Positions 7,721 to 16,874 of a DNA stretch of 21,390 nt are shown here, one piece after another. A program made the position numbers and the translations under genes. A model generated the notes under the pieces. The model searched no databases and was not told where the DNA came from. It saw only the letters and a list, made by a program, of their open reading frames with translations. The stretch spans positions 1-21,390 of the forward strand of contig JAPOXI010000074.1 in the NCBI GenBank assembly GCA_026707185.1, written 5' to 3'. Each line of letters begins with the position of its first letter. The stretch's first letter is position 1. Source of the DNA: Chloroflexota bacterium (GTDB lineage Bacteria > Chloroflexota > UBA11872).

Positions 7721-9931
7721 GTGCTCAGCAGATCTGAGACTTGGCCGGCGCTCGTGCGTAAGCGCGCCCTGGCCTTTGGCTTCGTCGGGCTGAGCGCGCT
7801 CGCCAGCGGTTGCACGGGAACAGTCCTGGCGGTTGGCGACCCGCGTCGACCAGATGCGCCGACGCTCACAGCCATCGCCACGGCCACCGTCCTTGCCGCC
7901 ATCGTCCTGCTTCACACCCGGCGCCTGCCTCCGAGTGCCTGGCCGGCATTCGCCCTAGCGAACCTGTTGGCAGCCGTTCCGCTGATCAGCATGTGCATCG
8001 CGATGCTGGCGAACGACGAGCTGGCCAAACTCACGACAAGCACCAGCGCCCTGGGCTGGGTGCTTGCCGCAACATTGCCGCTCGTCGCCGCGATTGCCGC
8101 CAACTGTGCCCGCGGTTCAAAGACCGGAATCGATCTGGCGTTTGGCGGAATGGTTGGCGTGTCCGGCGCCGCTCTCCTGCACGTGGCCGCAGCCAGTGAC
8201 TCTCCATTCCACCCGTTATGGGCGCTGGCCGGCTTTGCGGTCGGACTGATCGTGATCGGCGGAGTGTCGTGGCTGCCGCCACGGCCGGTCCAACGGACAC
8301 GACTGGGAACATCGTGGCGTTCAGTCCCATTCGCCGCTGCCTATCTCATGGCGATAATCACGGCGGTGCCGGCCGCCCCCCGCCACGAACTGGCCACCTC
8401 TGCGGGCGCGCAGGTCCTGGCCGTAACGATTGCCGGATGTTTGGTTGTGATTTCGTACGCCCTCTGGCGGGCGGAGTCCATTTCAAGCAGCGGAGGTCAA
8501 TGGCACGGCTTCAGGATCGCGTTACGCGGTCTGTTGCCTGCGATCACGACACTGACGCTCTTCATCATTGGAGGACTACAGGCTGCGTCTTACTCCGCAG
8601 TTACGATTGACGATTTGGGGCGATTCGTGGTCACAGCTGAAACCCTTGCCACAAAGCTGGAGTTCCCGTTTTGGGGAAGCTATTGGCTGCTGCCAGGCAT
8701 GCCAGTGTTCTTGACGATAGCGTTTGCCTTGCTGGGCTACACGTATCCGGCCGCTCTGGCTCCGATGTTTGTCGCGAACACGTTGCTTCCGTGGCTGATC
8801 TACCGAGCTTCAATTGCTTTGGGAGCTCGCAGGGCACCTGCATTCGCTCTCGCCGTGCTCGCCGTGCTCTTACCTCCAATTCAGATTTACAGCCTAGGAT
8901 CTGCCGAACCTGACCCAGTATTTATCGCCCTGCTGGCTGGAGCCGTCTGGGCATTCGCCCATGCCATCAGGTCACGCCACCCTCGCCATTCACTACTTGC
9001 GCTTGGGGCGTTGGCCGCCGTGCTGACGGCCACGCGGCCCGAAGGCCCACTGTACGGCGCCATCCTCGTGCTGGGATCTCTGCTCGCCACCCGGTCTCGA
9101 TGGGCAATCGCCGGCAGCACGATCTTCGGCACGCTACTTCTTCCGCTTGTCGTCTACAGTCTCGTCCATATCGGCCAACCGTGGCCAACGCCTCGCGAGG
9201 CGTTCTCATACGACTCGCTGATCCATAACTCCGGTGTTATCGGTGAAATCACACTGCCTCGGCTAAGCAAGATCTTGCTCCTGAACGACTTCAGATTTCC
9301 GCTTATTGTCGCGGTAATTGTCGCCCTTTTCGTGCTTGGCGCTATTCGCACATCACGTCACCACTGGGCGTTCGCCGTCTTACCGTGTGCGGCAATTCTC
9401 AATATTATAATTTCGCTGTCGATTGTCGATAGCGGAACGACCGAATTACGCATCACACTAATCGAAGACTTCGTCCGTCATCGAGTCTATCCGATACCGA
9501 TCATAGCGGCGCTTGCTGCAGTCGGGGTCACAGCGATCATCGCCCCAGTCAGGCGCATCGTCACGCTCCGCGCTATTTTTCTGTCAGTCGGCGTTGCGTC
9601 TGCCGTCTACCTGACGGCGGGTAGTCTCTATGTCCTGGGCAAACCCGAAGGATTCCATCACGTACCCCGCGTTGCCAGCCTGCTTCCAGCCGATGTACAC
9701 GTCCACGCGCCAGAACTCTGGTTGCACCCCTTCAAGCTACCAGCGGGAGACGGGGATTTCATGGGCTACCGGAGCACGCTGGTTGATTGGTACAGGCCGT
9801 TTGATGCGCACAGTAATACGATAGGTATGGCATATCAAACGTTGACTGGAGCCGTTGCGGCATTTGGGTTTGCTTCGATACTTGCCGCCGCGCCGCAGCG
9901 ACGGTCGCGGAGTGCGCAGCGTGGCGTCTAG
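7721..9931 (+). CDS. Large polytopic membrane protein, GT-C-like, tandem copy 1
   Basis: This protein has about 736 residues with roughly 20 hydrophobic segments. The frame is open from TTG 7682, but GTG 7721 aligns with the ATG of the downstream paralogue, so it is chosen. Residues 1-280 form a nine-segment N-terminal module. The core then shows SAVTIDDLGRF (D297, D298) in an external loop, LGYTYPAALAP, PPIQIYSLGSAEPDP, and ATRPEGPLYG, and ends in a non-membrane tail before a last TM. An acidic pair in an external loop plus an RPEG motif fits GT-C enzymes that use polyprenyl-phosphate sugars. No family was matched with certainty. An O-antigen-polymerase-like role is the alternative. It is the first gene of the polysaccharide locus. 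Confidence 0.75.
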   Translation: MLSRSETWPALVRKRALAFGFVGLSALASGCTGTVLAVGDPRRPDAPTLTAIATATVLAAIVLLHTRRLPPSAWPAFALANLLAAVPLISMCIAMLANDELAKLTTSTSALGWVLAATLPLVAAIAANCARGSKTGIDLAFGGMVGVSGAALLHVAAASDSPFHPLWALAGFAVGLIVIGGVSWLPPRPVQRTRLGTSWRSVPFAAAYLMAIITAVPAAPRHELATSAGAQVLAVTIAGCLVVISYALWRAESISSSGGQWHGFRIALRGLLPAITTLTLFIIGGLQAASYSAVTIDDLGRFVVTAETLATKLEFPFWGSYWLLPGMPVFLTIAFALLGYTYPAALAPMFVANTLLPWLIYRASIALGARRAPAFALAVLAVLLPPIQIYSLGSAEPDPVFIALLAGAVWAFAHAIRSRHPRHSLLALGALAAVLTATRPEGPLYGAILVLGSLLATRSRWAIAGSTIFGTLLLPLVVYSLVHIGQPWPTPREAFSYDSLIHNSGVIGEITLPRLSKILLLNDFRFPLIVAVIVALFVLGAIRTSRHHWAFAVLPCAAILNIIISLSIVDSGTTELRITLIEDFVRHRVYPIPIIAALAAVGVTAIIAPVRRIVTLRAIFLSVGVASAVYLTAGSLYVLGKPEGFHHVPRVASLLPADVHVHAPELWLHPFKLPAGDGDFMGYRSTLVDWYRPFDAHSNTIGMAYQTLTGAVAAFGFASILAAAPQRRSRSAQRGV

Positions 9932-10030
9932 CGCACGTGGTCCGGTCGGCAAGTCAATCGCGGCAGCGACCGTGACGCGTGACATTGACCGATTGCGGCA
10001 TGCAGCGCATGCCGGACGATCCCATTGAAG
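9932..10030. other. Spacer between the two GT-C-like paralogues, with an 8-bp hairpin
   Basis: The 99-base gap holds a TTGACC hexamer (9985-9990) and a perfect hairpin CGGCATGC-AGC-GCATGCCG (9996-10014) that ends 16 bases before the ATG at 10031. The hairpin is placed to affect translation of copy 2, or to mark a recombination joint. No good -10 follows the TTGACC. Confidence 0.45.
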
Positions 10031-12250
10031 ATGCTCGACAGCCCTGAATCGCAACCGGCGCTCGCACGCCGTCGTGCGACCACGAGCTTCTACGTTGGAT
10101 TGAGCGCACTGGCGAGCGGATGGATCGGCGCCGTTTTGGTTGGCGGGCCGATCGGCTTGGGCGCTCCCACCGCCGAAGCCCTGAGTGCGGGCGGCATCGT
10201 GGCCGCGATCGTTGCGCTCCTCGCTCGACATGCAGCACCCGCCCGGCGGCGCACGGTTGCCACGGCCTACCTGCTGTGGTCGATTCCGCTCATGGGCGTG
10301 GTTGTCGCGATGTACGTAAGCGATCAGTTTGTGCACCTGGCAACCCGGTCCAGCGCCCTCGGCTGGGTTCTGGTTGCGAGCTTGCCTCTGCTCGCTGCCA
10401 TCGCGGCGAAACGCAACGGAGGATCCCAGCGCGGTGTTGACTTCGCCCTGGGCTGCGCCATAGGCGTTGCCGCGGCAGCCCTGATTCACGTGGCGGCCGC
10501 CGACACCACAACGTTCGACCTCCGGTGGGCCCTGGTGGGGAGCATCGTTGGAGCCGGCGCGGTCGGGGGCGTTGGCCTGGCGACGCCCCACCCGGCCTTG
10601 CGCACGCCGCTGGGGACGACGTGGCGCACGGCGCCCTTCGCCGCCGCCTGGGTGATGGCCATCATCACGGCGATTCCGGCCGCTCCCCGACACGAACTTT
10701 CCACTTCAGCCGGCGCTCAAGCGCTGGCCGTAACGCTTACTCTCTGTTTGCTAGCGACTTCGTTGATCTTTTGGTGGGGAGAGCGTAAGACAAGATGGCA
10801 AAGTCCATGGGCGAGCTTTAGACTCGGCTTGCGCGACGCGACACCATCGCTCACAACTCTTGTACTCCTTGTTATAGGTGGCCTTCAAGCTGCATCCTAT
10901 TCAGCAGTAACGATTGATGACCTTGGTCGCTTCTGGATAGTAGCCGACCAAATCTCCAACTCCCGTCAATATCCGGTATGGCCCGGCGGCTGGCTAAGCT
11001 TACCGAGTATGTCAATAGCTATGATAGCTGCGTTTGAGCTACTCGGATATACGTATCCAGCCGCGCTTGCGCCGCTTTTCCTATCCAATACCTTGATGCC
11101 ATGGATCGTTTATCGTGGGTCAATTGCTATCGGTGCCAGCCAGGCACCTGCGTTTGCGGTAGCAGTACTGTCAGTTGCTCTACCACCAATCCAGATCTAT
11201 AGCCTGGGATCGGCCGAACCCGACCCGCTCTTTATTGCTCTCTTGGCGGCTAGCGTTTGGGCCTTTGCTCACGCAATGCGAGCACGATCGCCTCGCCACT
11301 CATTGCTGATTCTTGGTGCCATTGCAGCGATCATGACAGCCACTCGTCCTGAAGGCCCCCTCTATGGAAGCATGATTGTAATTGCGCTAGTCGTTGTTCG
11401 ATCTCGATGGGCAGTAGCGGGGAGTGCGATCTTTGGTGCCCTGCTACTGCCGCTGGTCGTATATAGCCTGATACAACTCGGCCGACCTTGGCCAACAGTC
11501 GGCCAGAAATTCGAACTGACGACCATCATTCATCACGCCGAAATCATCGCCGAGCTCACTTGGCCCAAGATATCCCGAATTGTGTTGCTTGATGATTTAC
11601 GATTCCCATTACTAATTGCTGCCATATTGACTCTATTTTCAATCGGCTCTCTACGCTCCGCGAGTCGCCGATATGCACTAGCCGCTTTGCCTGCCATGGT
11701 ATTACTCAACGTCGTGATAACACTATCAATCACAGGAAATGATACTACCGATATTCGAGCGCACTTAATTGATGATTTCATCCGCCACATCGCATACCCA
11801 ACACCAGTCGTGGCCGTTCTAGTCGCTGTAGGTGCAACGACAATAGCGGAGCTGGCCAGTTTCCATAGGCACCTTCAGACCGGAATTCGAGTATTAGGAA
11901 TCTCTTTGGCCGTTTACCTCGTGGCGGGCAGTCTATACATCCTCGGCACACCGGAGGAGTTTCATCACGGAAACCGGAGCGGGAGCCTTCTCGCCGACAG
12001 CATCTACGTGAACGCACCGGAACTCTGGATGAACCCGTACGAACTCCCCGGCCCGGAGTGGGATTTCTTCGAATATCGTTCCAGGCTCTTTGCCTGGTAT
12101 GCGCCGTTTGACAATCACAGCGATACGGCCGGAATGGCGTATCAGACGCTCACGGGTGCGGTGGCGGCTATGGGATTCGCTGCGTTGCTTGTGGCCGCGC
12201 CCAACCGCCGCCCGCGCGCGGCACTTCGGGACGACGGAACGGAAGAATGA
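10031..12250 (+). CDS. Large polytopic membrane protein, GT-C-like, tandem copy 2
   Basis: At 739 residues, this is a full-length paralogue of the preceding gene and colinear with it throughout. Shared blocks include VGLSALASG, MAIITAxPAAPRHEL, GGLQAASYSAVTIDDLGRF (D296, D297), LGYTYPAALAP, PPIQIYSLGSAEPDP, TATRPEGPLYG, and a closing GMAYQTLTGAVAA. The start is ATG 10031; the TTG six bases earlier is less likely. As in copy 1, it has about nine N-terminal membrane segments and then a GT-C-like core. GC drops sharply inside the gene: about 77% at 10561-10680, about 47% at 11521-11820, about 70% at 12121-12240 (hand counts). Divergence is highest between the conserved loops, so the two copies probably differ in sugar or acceptor. 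Confidence 0.75.
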   Translation: MLDSPESQPALARRRATTSFYVGLSALASGWIGAVLVGGPIGLGAPTAEALSAGGIVAAIVALLARHAAPARRRTVATAYLLWSIPLMGVVVAMYVSDQFVHLATRSSALGWVLVASLPLLAAIAAKRNGGSQRGVDFALGCAIGVAAAALIHVAAADTTTFDLRWALVGSIVGAGAVGGVGLATPHPALRTPLGTTWRTAPFAAAWVMAIITAIPAAPRHELSTSAGAQALAVTLTLCLLATSLIFWWGERKTRWQSPWASFRLGLRDATPSLTTLVLLVIGGLQAASYSAVTIDDLGRFWIVADQISNSRQYPVWPGGWLSLPSMSIAMIAAFELLGYTYPAALAPLFLSNTLMPWIVYRGSIAIGASQAPAFAVAVLSVALPPIQIYSLGSAEPDPLFIALLAASVWAFAHAMRARSPRHSLLILGAIAAIMTATRPEGPLYGSMIVIALVVVRSRWAVAGSAIFGALLLPLVVYSLIQLGRPWPTVGQKFELTTIIHHAEIIAELTWPKISRIVLLDDLRFPLLIAAILTLFSIGSLRSASRRYALAALPAMVLLNVVITLSITGNDTTDIRAHLIDDFIRHIAYPTPVVAVLVAVGATTIAELASFHRHLQTGIRVLGISLAVYLVAGSLYILGTPEEFHHGNRSGSLLADSIYVNAPELWMNPYELPGPEWDFFEYRSRLFAWYAPFDNHSDTAGMAYQTLTGAVAAMGFAALLVAAPNRRPRAALRDDGTEE

Positions 12251-12423
12251 CGGATCGTCATAGCCTGGCCAAGGTCGGCCCGGAGTAAGCGCCGTCGCCG
12301 CAGGTGGCCCGTGTGCCGGCTGAGCCGACGAGTCACGAGGGGCGCCGAGTCACAACCGCTGGACGCTCGCCGTTTCCTATTCTGAGAGCCCCGATCAGGC
12401 TGACCTGGCAATCCGAGGTGCCC

Positions 12424-13566
12424 ATGGCGCGCGTTGGCTTGAATGCCCTGGTGCTGCGGACCGATGCGTCGTACCGCAATGCAGGGCCAAGCCGCTACAC
12501 GACGAATCTGGTGCAAGCCCTGCTTGCACAACCGAGCGCGGATCAATTCACGGTCTTTCTGAACGACCAGGAGCGCGGACTGCCGTTCAAACCAGCGCAG
12601 CGCGTACGGATCCTGCGGACGAGAGCCCCTACATCTCGTACTGGCGTGCGAGTGCTCTGGGAGCACTTCATGGCGCCCTGGCACATTGGCGCGGCCCGGC
12701 TCGATGTCGTGCATTCGATGCTGAATGTCGTGCCGTTGGCCGCCCCGACTCGCCATGTCGTCACGGTGCATGATCTCTCGTTTATGCGCACCCCAGGCGC
12801 GCATCCGTCACACCGCCGCTGGTATCTGACCGCCGCTACGTGGCTTTCGGCTCGGCGTGCAAGAGCGATCCTGGCGGATTCCCATGCGACCAAGCGCGAT
12901 GTTGTGGAACTGCTCGGGGCCGACCCGGAGCATGTGCACGTGGTCTATCCCGGCAGCGAGACGACGTTTCGCCCGCGGACCCGGGTCGAAGTCGAAGCGT
13001 TTCGGCGCGACAACAACCTGGATCGGCCGTTCGTTCTGTTTGTGGGAACGTTGGAGCCGCGCAAGAACGTTGACGTTCTGATACGCGCGTTCAACGTCGT
13101 AGCGCGGAACGGTTTCGCCGGCGACCTGGTGCTGGCCGGCGGCAGCGGCTGGGCAACGCAGGCCATTGACGCCGCGTTGGCCGAGAGCCCGGTGCGCGAC
13201 CGGATTCGCCGTGTCGGTTATGTTAAGCAAGAAGATCTCCCGTACTGGTACTGTGCAGCCGACCTGGTCGTGTATCCGTCCAGCTACGAGGGCTTCGGTA
13301 TCCCCGTGCTCGAAGCCATGGCCAGTGGGACGCCAGTGATCACTTCGAACCGGTCGTCGCTTCCCGAAGTCGCCGGTGATGCGGCGATGACCGTGGACCC
13401 ACGCGACGTTCCGCAACTGGCGACGGCGATGACCGCGGTTCTTGAATCGCCCGAGAAGCGCGCGGCCATGCGGGAACGCGGGCTGGGTCAGGCGCAACGA
13501 TTCGATTGGACGGTGGCCGCCGAGCGATGCCGCAACACCTATCAACTCGTCCTCGCCCCCCACTGA
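12424..13566 (+). CDS. Family 4 glycosyltransferase (GT-B)
   Basis: This 380-residue protein starts at ATG 12424, with GAGGTG close upstream. An open frame extends to GTG 12304, but that extension has no family features. The N-terminal Rossmann half starts at ARVGLNALVL with GPSRYTTNLVQALL, typical of GT4. The C-terminal half has FVGTLEPRKNVDVLIRAF (from residue 206) and the E-x7-E nucleotide-sugar site EGFGIPVLE (E289, E297), followed by ASGTPVITSNRSSLPEVAGDAA. These enzymes are retaining transferases that add a sugar from a nucleotide donor to a lipid-linked acceptor on the cytoplasmic face. It is the first of six tightly packed polysaccharide genes; the next gene overlaps its end. Confidence 0.93.
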   Translation: MARVGLNALVLRTDASYRNAGPSRYTTNLVQALLAQPSADQFTVFLNDQERGLPFKPAQRVRILRTRAPTSRTGVRVLWEHFMAPWHIGAARLDVVHSMLNVVPLAAPTRHVVTVHDLSFMRTPGAHPSHRRWYLTAATWLSARRARAILADSHATKRDVVELLGADPEHVHVVYPGSETTFRPRTRVEVEAFRRDNNLDRPFVLFVGTLEPRKNVDVLIRAFNVVARNGFAGDLVLAGGSGWATQAIDAALAESPVRDRIRRVGYVKQEDLPYWYCAADLVVYPSSYEGFGIPVLEAMASGTPVITSNRSSLPEVAGDAAMTVDPRDVPQLATAMTAVLESPEKRAAMRERGLGQAQRFDWTVAAERCRNTYQLVLAPH

Positions 13567-15068
13567 CATCCGAGCACGAGCGCCGGCCTGTGCCGCCATC
13601 TGAAACCCGGGCTCGTTCGTCCGTTCGTCGACGCCGGCATCAGGACGCGGCCTGGCGATTCCTGGCTTCGTCTCGAGTGCTGGCGGCCGGGGACCTTGCG
13701 CTGCTGTTTGGCGCGTTCCTGCTTGCTTATACCGCCCGATATACGTGGCGGCTCGGCCCGGCGCTCAACGAATTCCAATTCACGCCGCTCGATGCCTATT
13801 GGGTCGTGGCGGGTCTATTCATCCCGGTAACGCTCCTCAGCTTCGCCGGCCTCGGCCGCTATCAGCCGCGCCGCGGCACTTCGCTGTTGGACGACCTCGG
13901 GCGAATCGGCGTGGGAATCCTGATTGGCACCGCGGCGGTGATTGTGGTCTTCTTCGTCTCGCGACCCGTGTTCTTTTCGCGGCTGATGTTTCTGTACCTG
14001 GGCGCGATGGGTCTGACATTCGCGGCCCTGTGGGTCCTGTTGCGGCGCCTGGGTCTGGGGCTGCTGCGTCGGGCGGGGTACGACAACCAGCGCATCCTGG
14101 TCGTGGGCGGCGGAGCCGTGGCGAAATTTCTCATGCAACAGCTCACAGCTAATCGCAGCCTGGGAAATCGAGTCATCGGGTACCTGGACTCGAACGGCGA
14201 CGGGTCGAGCTCCGCTTTCGGACGTTTTGCAAGGCTAGGGAGCGTGGATGACCTGGCCGCGGTCATCGAGTCCGAACAGGTAGACGCGGTTTACGCGGCG
14301 CTGCCGTCCAGCGTGCAGCACGAACTTGGACCAGTAATTGAGCGCTGCCGGCGCGAGGGCGTGCAGTTTCGTGTCGTGCCCGACCTGCTGGAAGCGCAGT
14401 TTGGACGCATGGACATTCATCCAGTAGCCGGCATTCCGCTCGTAACGTTGCAGGAACCGGAATTCAGGGGGTTTCGGTATGTGCAGAAGCGCGCGCTGGA
14501 CCTGACGGTCAGCCTGCTGGGATTGCTGCTGACTGCGCCGGTGTGGGCGTTGATCGGGCTGGCGATTCGGCTGGACTCGCCCGGTCCCATCCTGTTTCGG
14601 CAGACGCGAATCGGGCGAGACGGACAGTCATTCCGAGTATTCAAATTCCGCTCAATGGTGAAGGACGCGGAGGATCGCAAGCACGAACTGTTCGAGGAAG
14701 AGACGCATCCCTTGCTGTTCAAAGCGCCAAACGACGAGCGCCGTACGCGTGTCGGTCGCCTGCTGCGGCGGCTGAGCGTCGACGAATTACCGCAACTGCT
14801 GAACGTGCTGCTTGGCCACATGAGCCTGGTTGGCCCGCGAGCGCAGGTTCCCGACGAGGTCGCCCAGTACGACACCTGGGCGCGCCACCGTTTACGAGTG
14901 CTGCCCGGACTGACCGGGCTCTGGCAGGTCAGCGGCCGTAGCGACCTCAGCTTTGACGAAATGGTGATGTTGGACACGTTCTATGTGTCCAATTGGTCGC
15001 TCGGCCTGGATCTACGGATCTTGCTCCTGACGATTCCGACCGTCCTGAGCGGCCGCGGCGCGTACTGA
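13527..15068 (+). CDS. Undecaprenyl-phosphate sugar-phosphate transferase (WbaP/WcaJ type)
   Basis: This protein of about 513 residues starts at ATG 13527, overlapping the previous gene by 40 bases; GTG 13590 would avoid the overlap. Four to five N-terminal membrane segments (LALLFGAFLLAYTARY onwards) are followed by a Rossmann-like CoA-binding-type domain (RILVVGGGAVAKFLMQQL). Another hydrophobic hairpin leads into the bacterial sugar transferase domain: KFRSM near residue 373, DELPQLLNVLLGHMSLVGPR from D419, and LPGLTGLWQVSGRS. The enzyme class transfers hexose-1-phosphate from a UDP-sugar to undecaprenyl phosphate, the first step of repeat-unit assembly. It marks the cluster as lipid-linked exopolysaccharide, capsule or O-antigen synthesis. 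All key motifs are present. Confidence 0.95.
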   Translation: MPQHLSTRPRPPLTSEHERRPVPPSETRARSSVRRRRHQDAAWRFLASSRVLAAGDLALLFGAFLLAYTARYTWRLGPALNEFQFTPLDAYWVVAGLFIPVTLLSFAGLGRYQPRRGTSLLDDLGRIGVGILIGTAAVIVVFFVSRPVFFSRLMFLYLGAMGLTFAALWVLLRRLGLGLLRRAGYDNQRILVVGGGAVAKFLMQQLTANRSLGNRVIGYLDSNGDGSSSAFGRFARLGSVDDLAAVIESEQVDAVYAALPSSVQHELGPVIERCRREGVQFRVVPDLLEAQFGRMDIHPVAGIPLVTLQEPEFRGFRYVQKRALDLTVSLLGLLLTAPVWALIGLAIRLDSPGPILFRQTRIGRDGQSFRVFKFRSMVKDAEDRKHELFEEETHPLLFKAPNDERRTRVGRLLRRLSVDELPQLLNVLLGHMSLVGPRAQVPDEVAQYDTWARHRLRVLPGLTGLWQVSGRSDLSFDEMVMLDTFYVSNWSLGLDLRILLLTIPTVLSGRGAY

Positions 15069-15084
15069 GCCGCGAGCGGCAAAG

Positions 15085-16206
15085 GTGAGGCAGCCCCGCA
15101 CGGCGCTGGTTCATGACTGGTTGAACCAACAGGGCGGCGCCGAAAACGTGCTTGCGGAAATGCACGGCATGTTTCCGTCCGCGCCGGTGTACACGTCGTT
15201 CTACGAGCCACGGCTGGTGGATCCGGCTTTTGAGCGCCTCGACATCCGCCGCACCTGGCTCCAGCGCTTTCCGCTCTGGCGTACCAATCACCAGGCGCTG
15301 CTGCCGCTCTACCCGCTGGCCTTCGGCAGCCTGCGGATTCCGGACGTTGACCTGGTCCTGAGCAATTGCAGCGCCTTTTGCAAGGGCGTGCGCACTCCGC
15401 CGGGGGCCGTTCATGTGTGCTACTGCCTGACACCTACGCGGTTTCTGTGGATGCCCGACACTTACCTGGCTGGTGAACGAGCGCCGGTTTGGTCGCGCCG
15501 GTTGCTTCCACCGCTGCTGGCCTGGGCACGCCGATGGGACCACAACGCCGCGCAGCGGGTAACCCGGTTCGTGGCGATATCCAGGGCCGTCGCCGATCGC
15601 ATCGAGCGGTTTTACGGACGACCGTCGAGCGTCGTCTACCCGCCGGTGGAGGTGGAACGGTTTACGCCGACCACCGACGTGGGCGACGCGTTTCTTATCG
15701 TGTCCCGCCTGATTCCCTACAAGCGCATCGACCTGGCCGTTCGCACGTGCACGGCATTGGGCCTGCCGCTGCGTATCGTGGGGAGCGGGCGCGCCGAGGC
15801 GGACCTGCGCGCCGTGGCCGGGCCGACGATCAGCTTTCTTGGTAGGCTGCCCGACCGCGACGTGAGCGTGGAAATGGCGCGCTGCCGGGCGTTTCTCTTC
15901 CCAGGGGACGAGGACTTCGGGATCACTCCGGTCGAGGCTCAGGCTGCCGGCCGGCCCGTCGTGGCCTTCGGATCAGGTGGGGCGCTGGATACGGTGATCG
16001 ACGGCACGACGGGCATCCTCTTTCGCGAGCAGACGGTCGCCTCGCTTGGCGACGCGCTGCGCCGCGTGCAGACGATGCCGTTCGATACGGACATACTGGT
16101 CGCCAATGCCCGACGGTTCAACCGCGCAAACTTTCGACGCGCCCTGCTTGAGACCGTCAACGCCTGCCTGAGCGACCACGGCCGCCCGACGGTGTCCGAA
16201 GGCTAA
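15085..16206 (+). CDS. Family 4 glycosyltransferase (GT-B), second
   Basis: This 373-residue protein starts at GTG 15085, 16 bases after the transferase gene. It opens with RTALVHDWLNQQGGAENVL, a glycine-rich acceptor-side loop common to WbaZ/mannosyl-type GT4 enzymes. FCKGVRTP, HVCYCLTPTRFLW and TRFVAISRAVADRI follow, then YPPVEVERFTP at the domain hinge. The C-terminal half has FLIVSRLIPYKRIDLAV and the E-x7-E site EDFGITPVE (E276, E284). It should add a later sugar to the lipid-linked repeat; mannose is a guess from family resemblance only. Its TAA overlaps the ATG of the next gene (TAATG), indicating translational coupling. Confidence 0.92.
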   Translation: MRQPRTALVHDWLNQQGGAENVLAEMHGMFPSAPVYTSFYEPRLVDPAFERLDIRRTWLQRFPLWRTNHQALLPLYPLAFGSLRIPDVDLVLSNCSAFCKGVRTPPGAVHVCYCLTPTRFLWMPDTYLAGERAPVWSRRLLPPLLAWARRWDHNAAQRVTRFVAISRAVADRIERFYGRPSSVVYPPVEVERFTPTTDVGDAFLIVSRLIPYKRIDLAVRTCTALGLPLRIVGSGRAEADLRAVAGPTISFLGRLPDRDVSVEMARCRAFLFPGDEDFGITPVEAQAAGRPVVAFGSGGALDTVIDGTTGILFREQTVASLGDALRRVQTMPFDTDILVANARRFNRANFRRALLETVNACLSDHGRPTVSEG

Positions 16207-16874
16207 TGTCGGCGGAACGCGTGGGCCGAGTCCTGGGTCGGTGGTGGTGGTTTGTCGCCGCCGTGACGGTCGGATCCCTGATTGGGTCAGTTCTCTGGCA
16301 GGCCTTCGGGCCGGTGAATTACGAGGCCGAAGCCGAGCTGTTGTTGGTGTTGGAATTACCTCCGGACAGCGAGGATCGCCAGTTCGGGATTGAGAACAGC
16401 CGGGCGCAAGCCTCGTCCGTCGTCATTGAGGACCTGGTCCGGCTGGCCCGAGGCCGCAGCCTGCTGCGCGAGGTCGTGGAGGCGGTGGCCGAAGAAGGAG
16501 TCGCGGTCAACCTGGAAGTGCTGGCAAGCACGATCGACGTCTTTCCGTTGGCCCGGGGGCTTCGAATCGAGTTGACGTGGGACGACCGGTCGGCGCAGAC
16601 CATCATTGACGCCGCGGCGAAGCTGCTGGTTGAGGATCAGACCCGCCTGTACCCCAGCCTGACCGAACTAGGCACGCTACGGCTGATCGACAAGACCGAC
16701 GAAGCCAAGCGACCACGGCTGGCGTTGGTGGTCCTGAATGCCGCGCTGGCGACGCTGGCGGCGCTGCTGGCAGCCGTATTTGTCGTGTTGCTGGCGGATT
16801 GGCGAATGAACCGGCTCTTCGCGGAAGACGTTCCCGACCTGCTGGACACCACGATCATCGGGTCGGTGCGGTGA
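16206..16874 (+). CDS. Wzz-type polysaccharide chain-length/co-polymerase protein 1
   Basis: This 222-residue protein has one transmembrane helix near each end: WWWFVAAVTVGSLIGSVLW, and LVVLNAALATLAALLAAVFV. Between them is a periplasmic domain with YEAEAELLL (the usual 'Y-x-a-x-a-x-l' strand after TM1), heptad-like helices, and LTWDDRSAQTIIDAAAKLLVED. That layout is the Wzz/PCP family, which sets polymer length on the outer face of the membrane. It is short for the class: the coiled-coil region is reduced and the C-terminal kinase domain found in some homologues is absent. The ATG overlaps the upstream stop, and the next gene starts inside this gene's stop (GTGA). Confidence 0.82.
   Translation: MSAERVGRVLGRWWWFVAAVTVGSLIGSVLWQAFGPVNYEAEAELLLVLELPPDSEDRQFGIENSRAQASSVVIEDLVRLARGRSLLREVVEAVAEEGVAVNLEVLASTIDVFPLARGLRIELTWDDRSAQTIIDAAAKLLVEDQTRLYPSLTELGTLRLIDKTDEAKRPRLALVVLNAALATLAALLAAVFVVLLADWRMNRLFAEDVPDLLDTTIIGSVR

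Noticed and set aside
9737..10693. 318-residue minus-strand ORF across the joint of the two GT-C-like genes
   Set aside because: It is glycine/arginine-rich, overlaps the end of one real gene and the start of the next, and has no recognisable motif.
7721..12250. Mobile-element origin of the tandem genes
   Set aside because: No transposase, integrase, terminal inverted repeats or direct flanking repeats were found; duplication plus recombination explains the pattern better.
12808..13599. 263-residue ORF antisense to the first GT4 gene
   Set aside because: It is a frame shadow of a clearly real glycosyltransferase.
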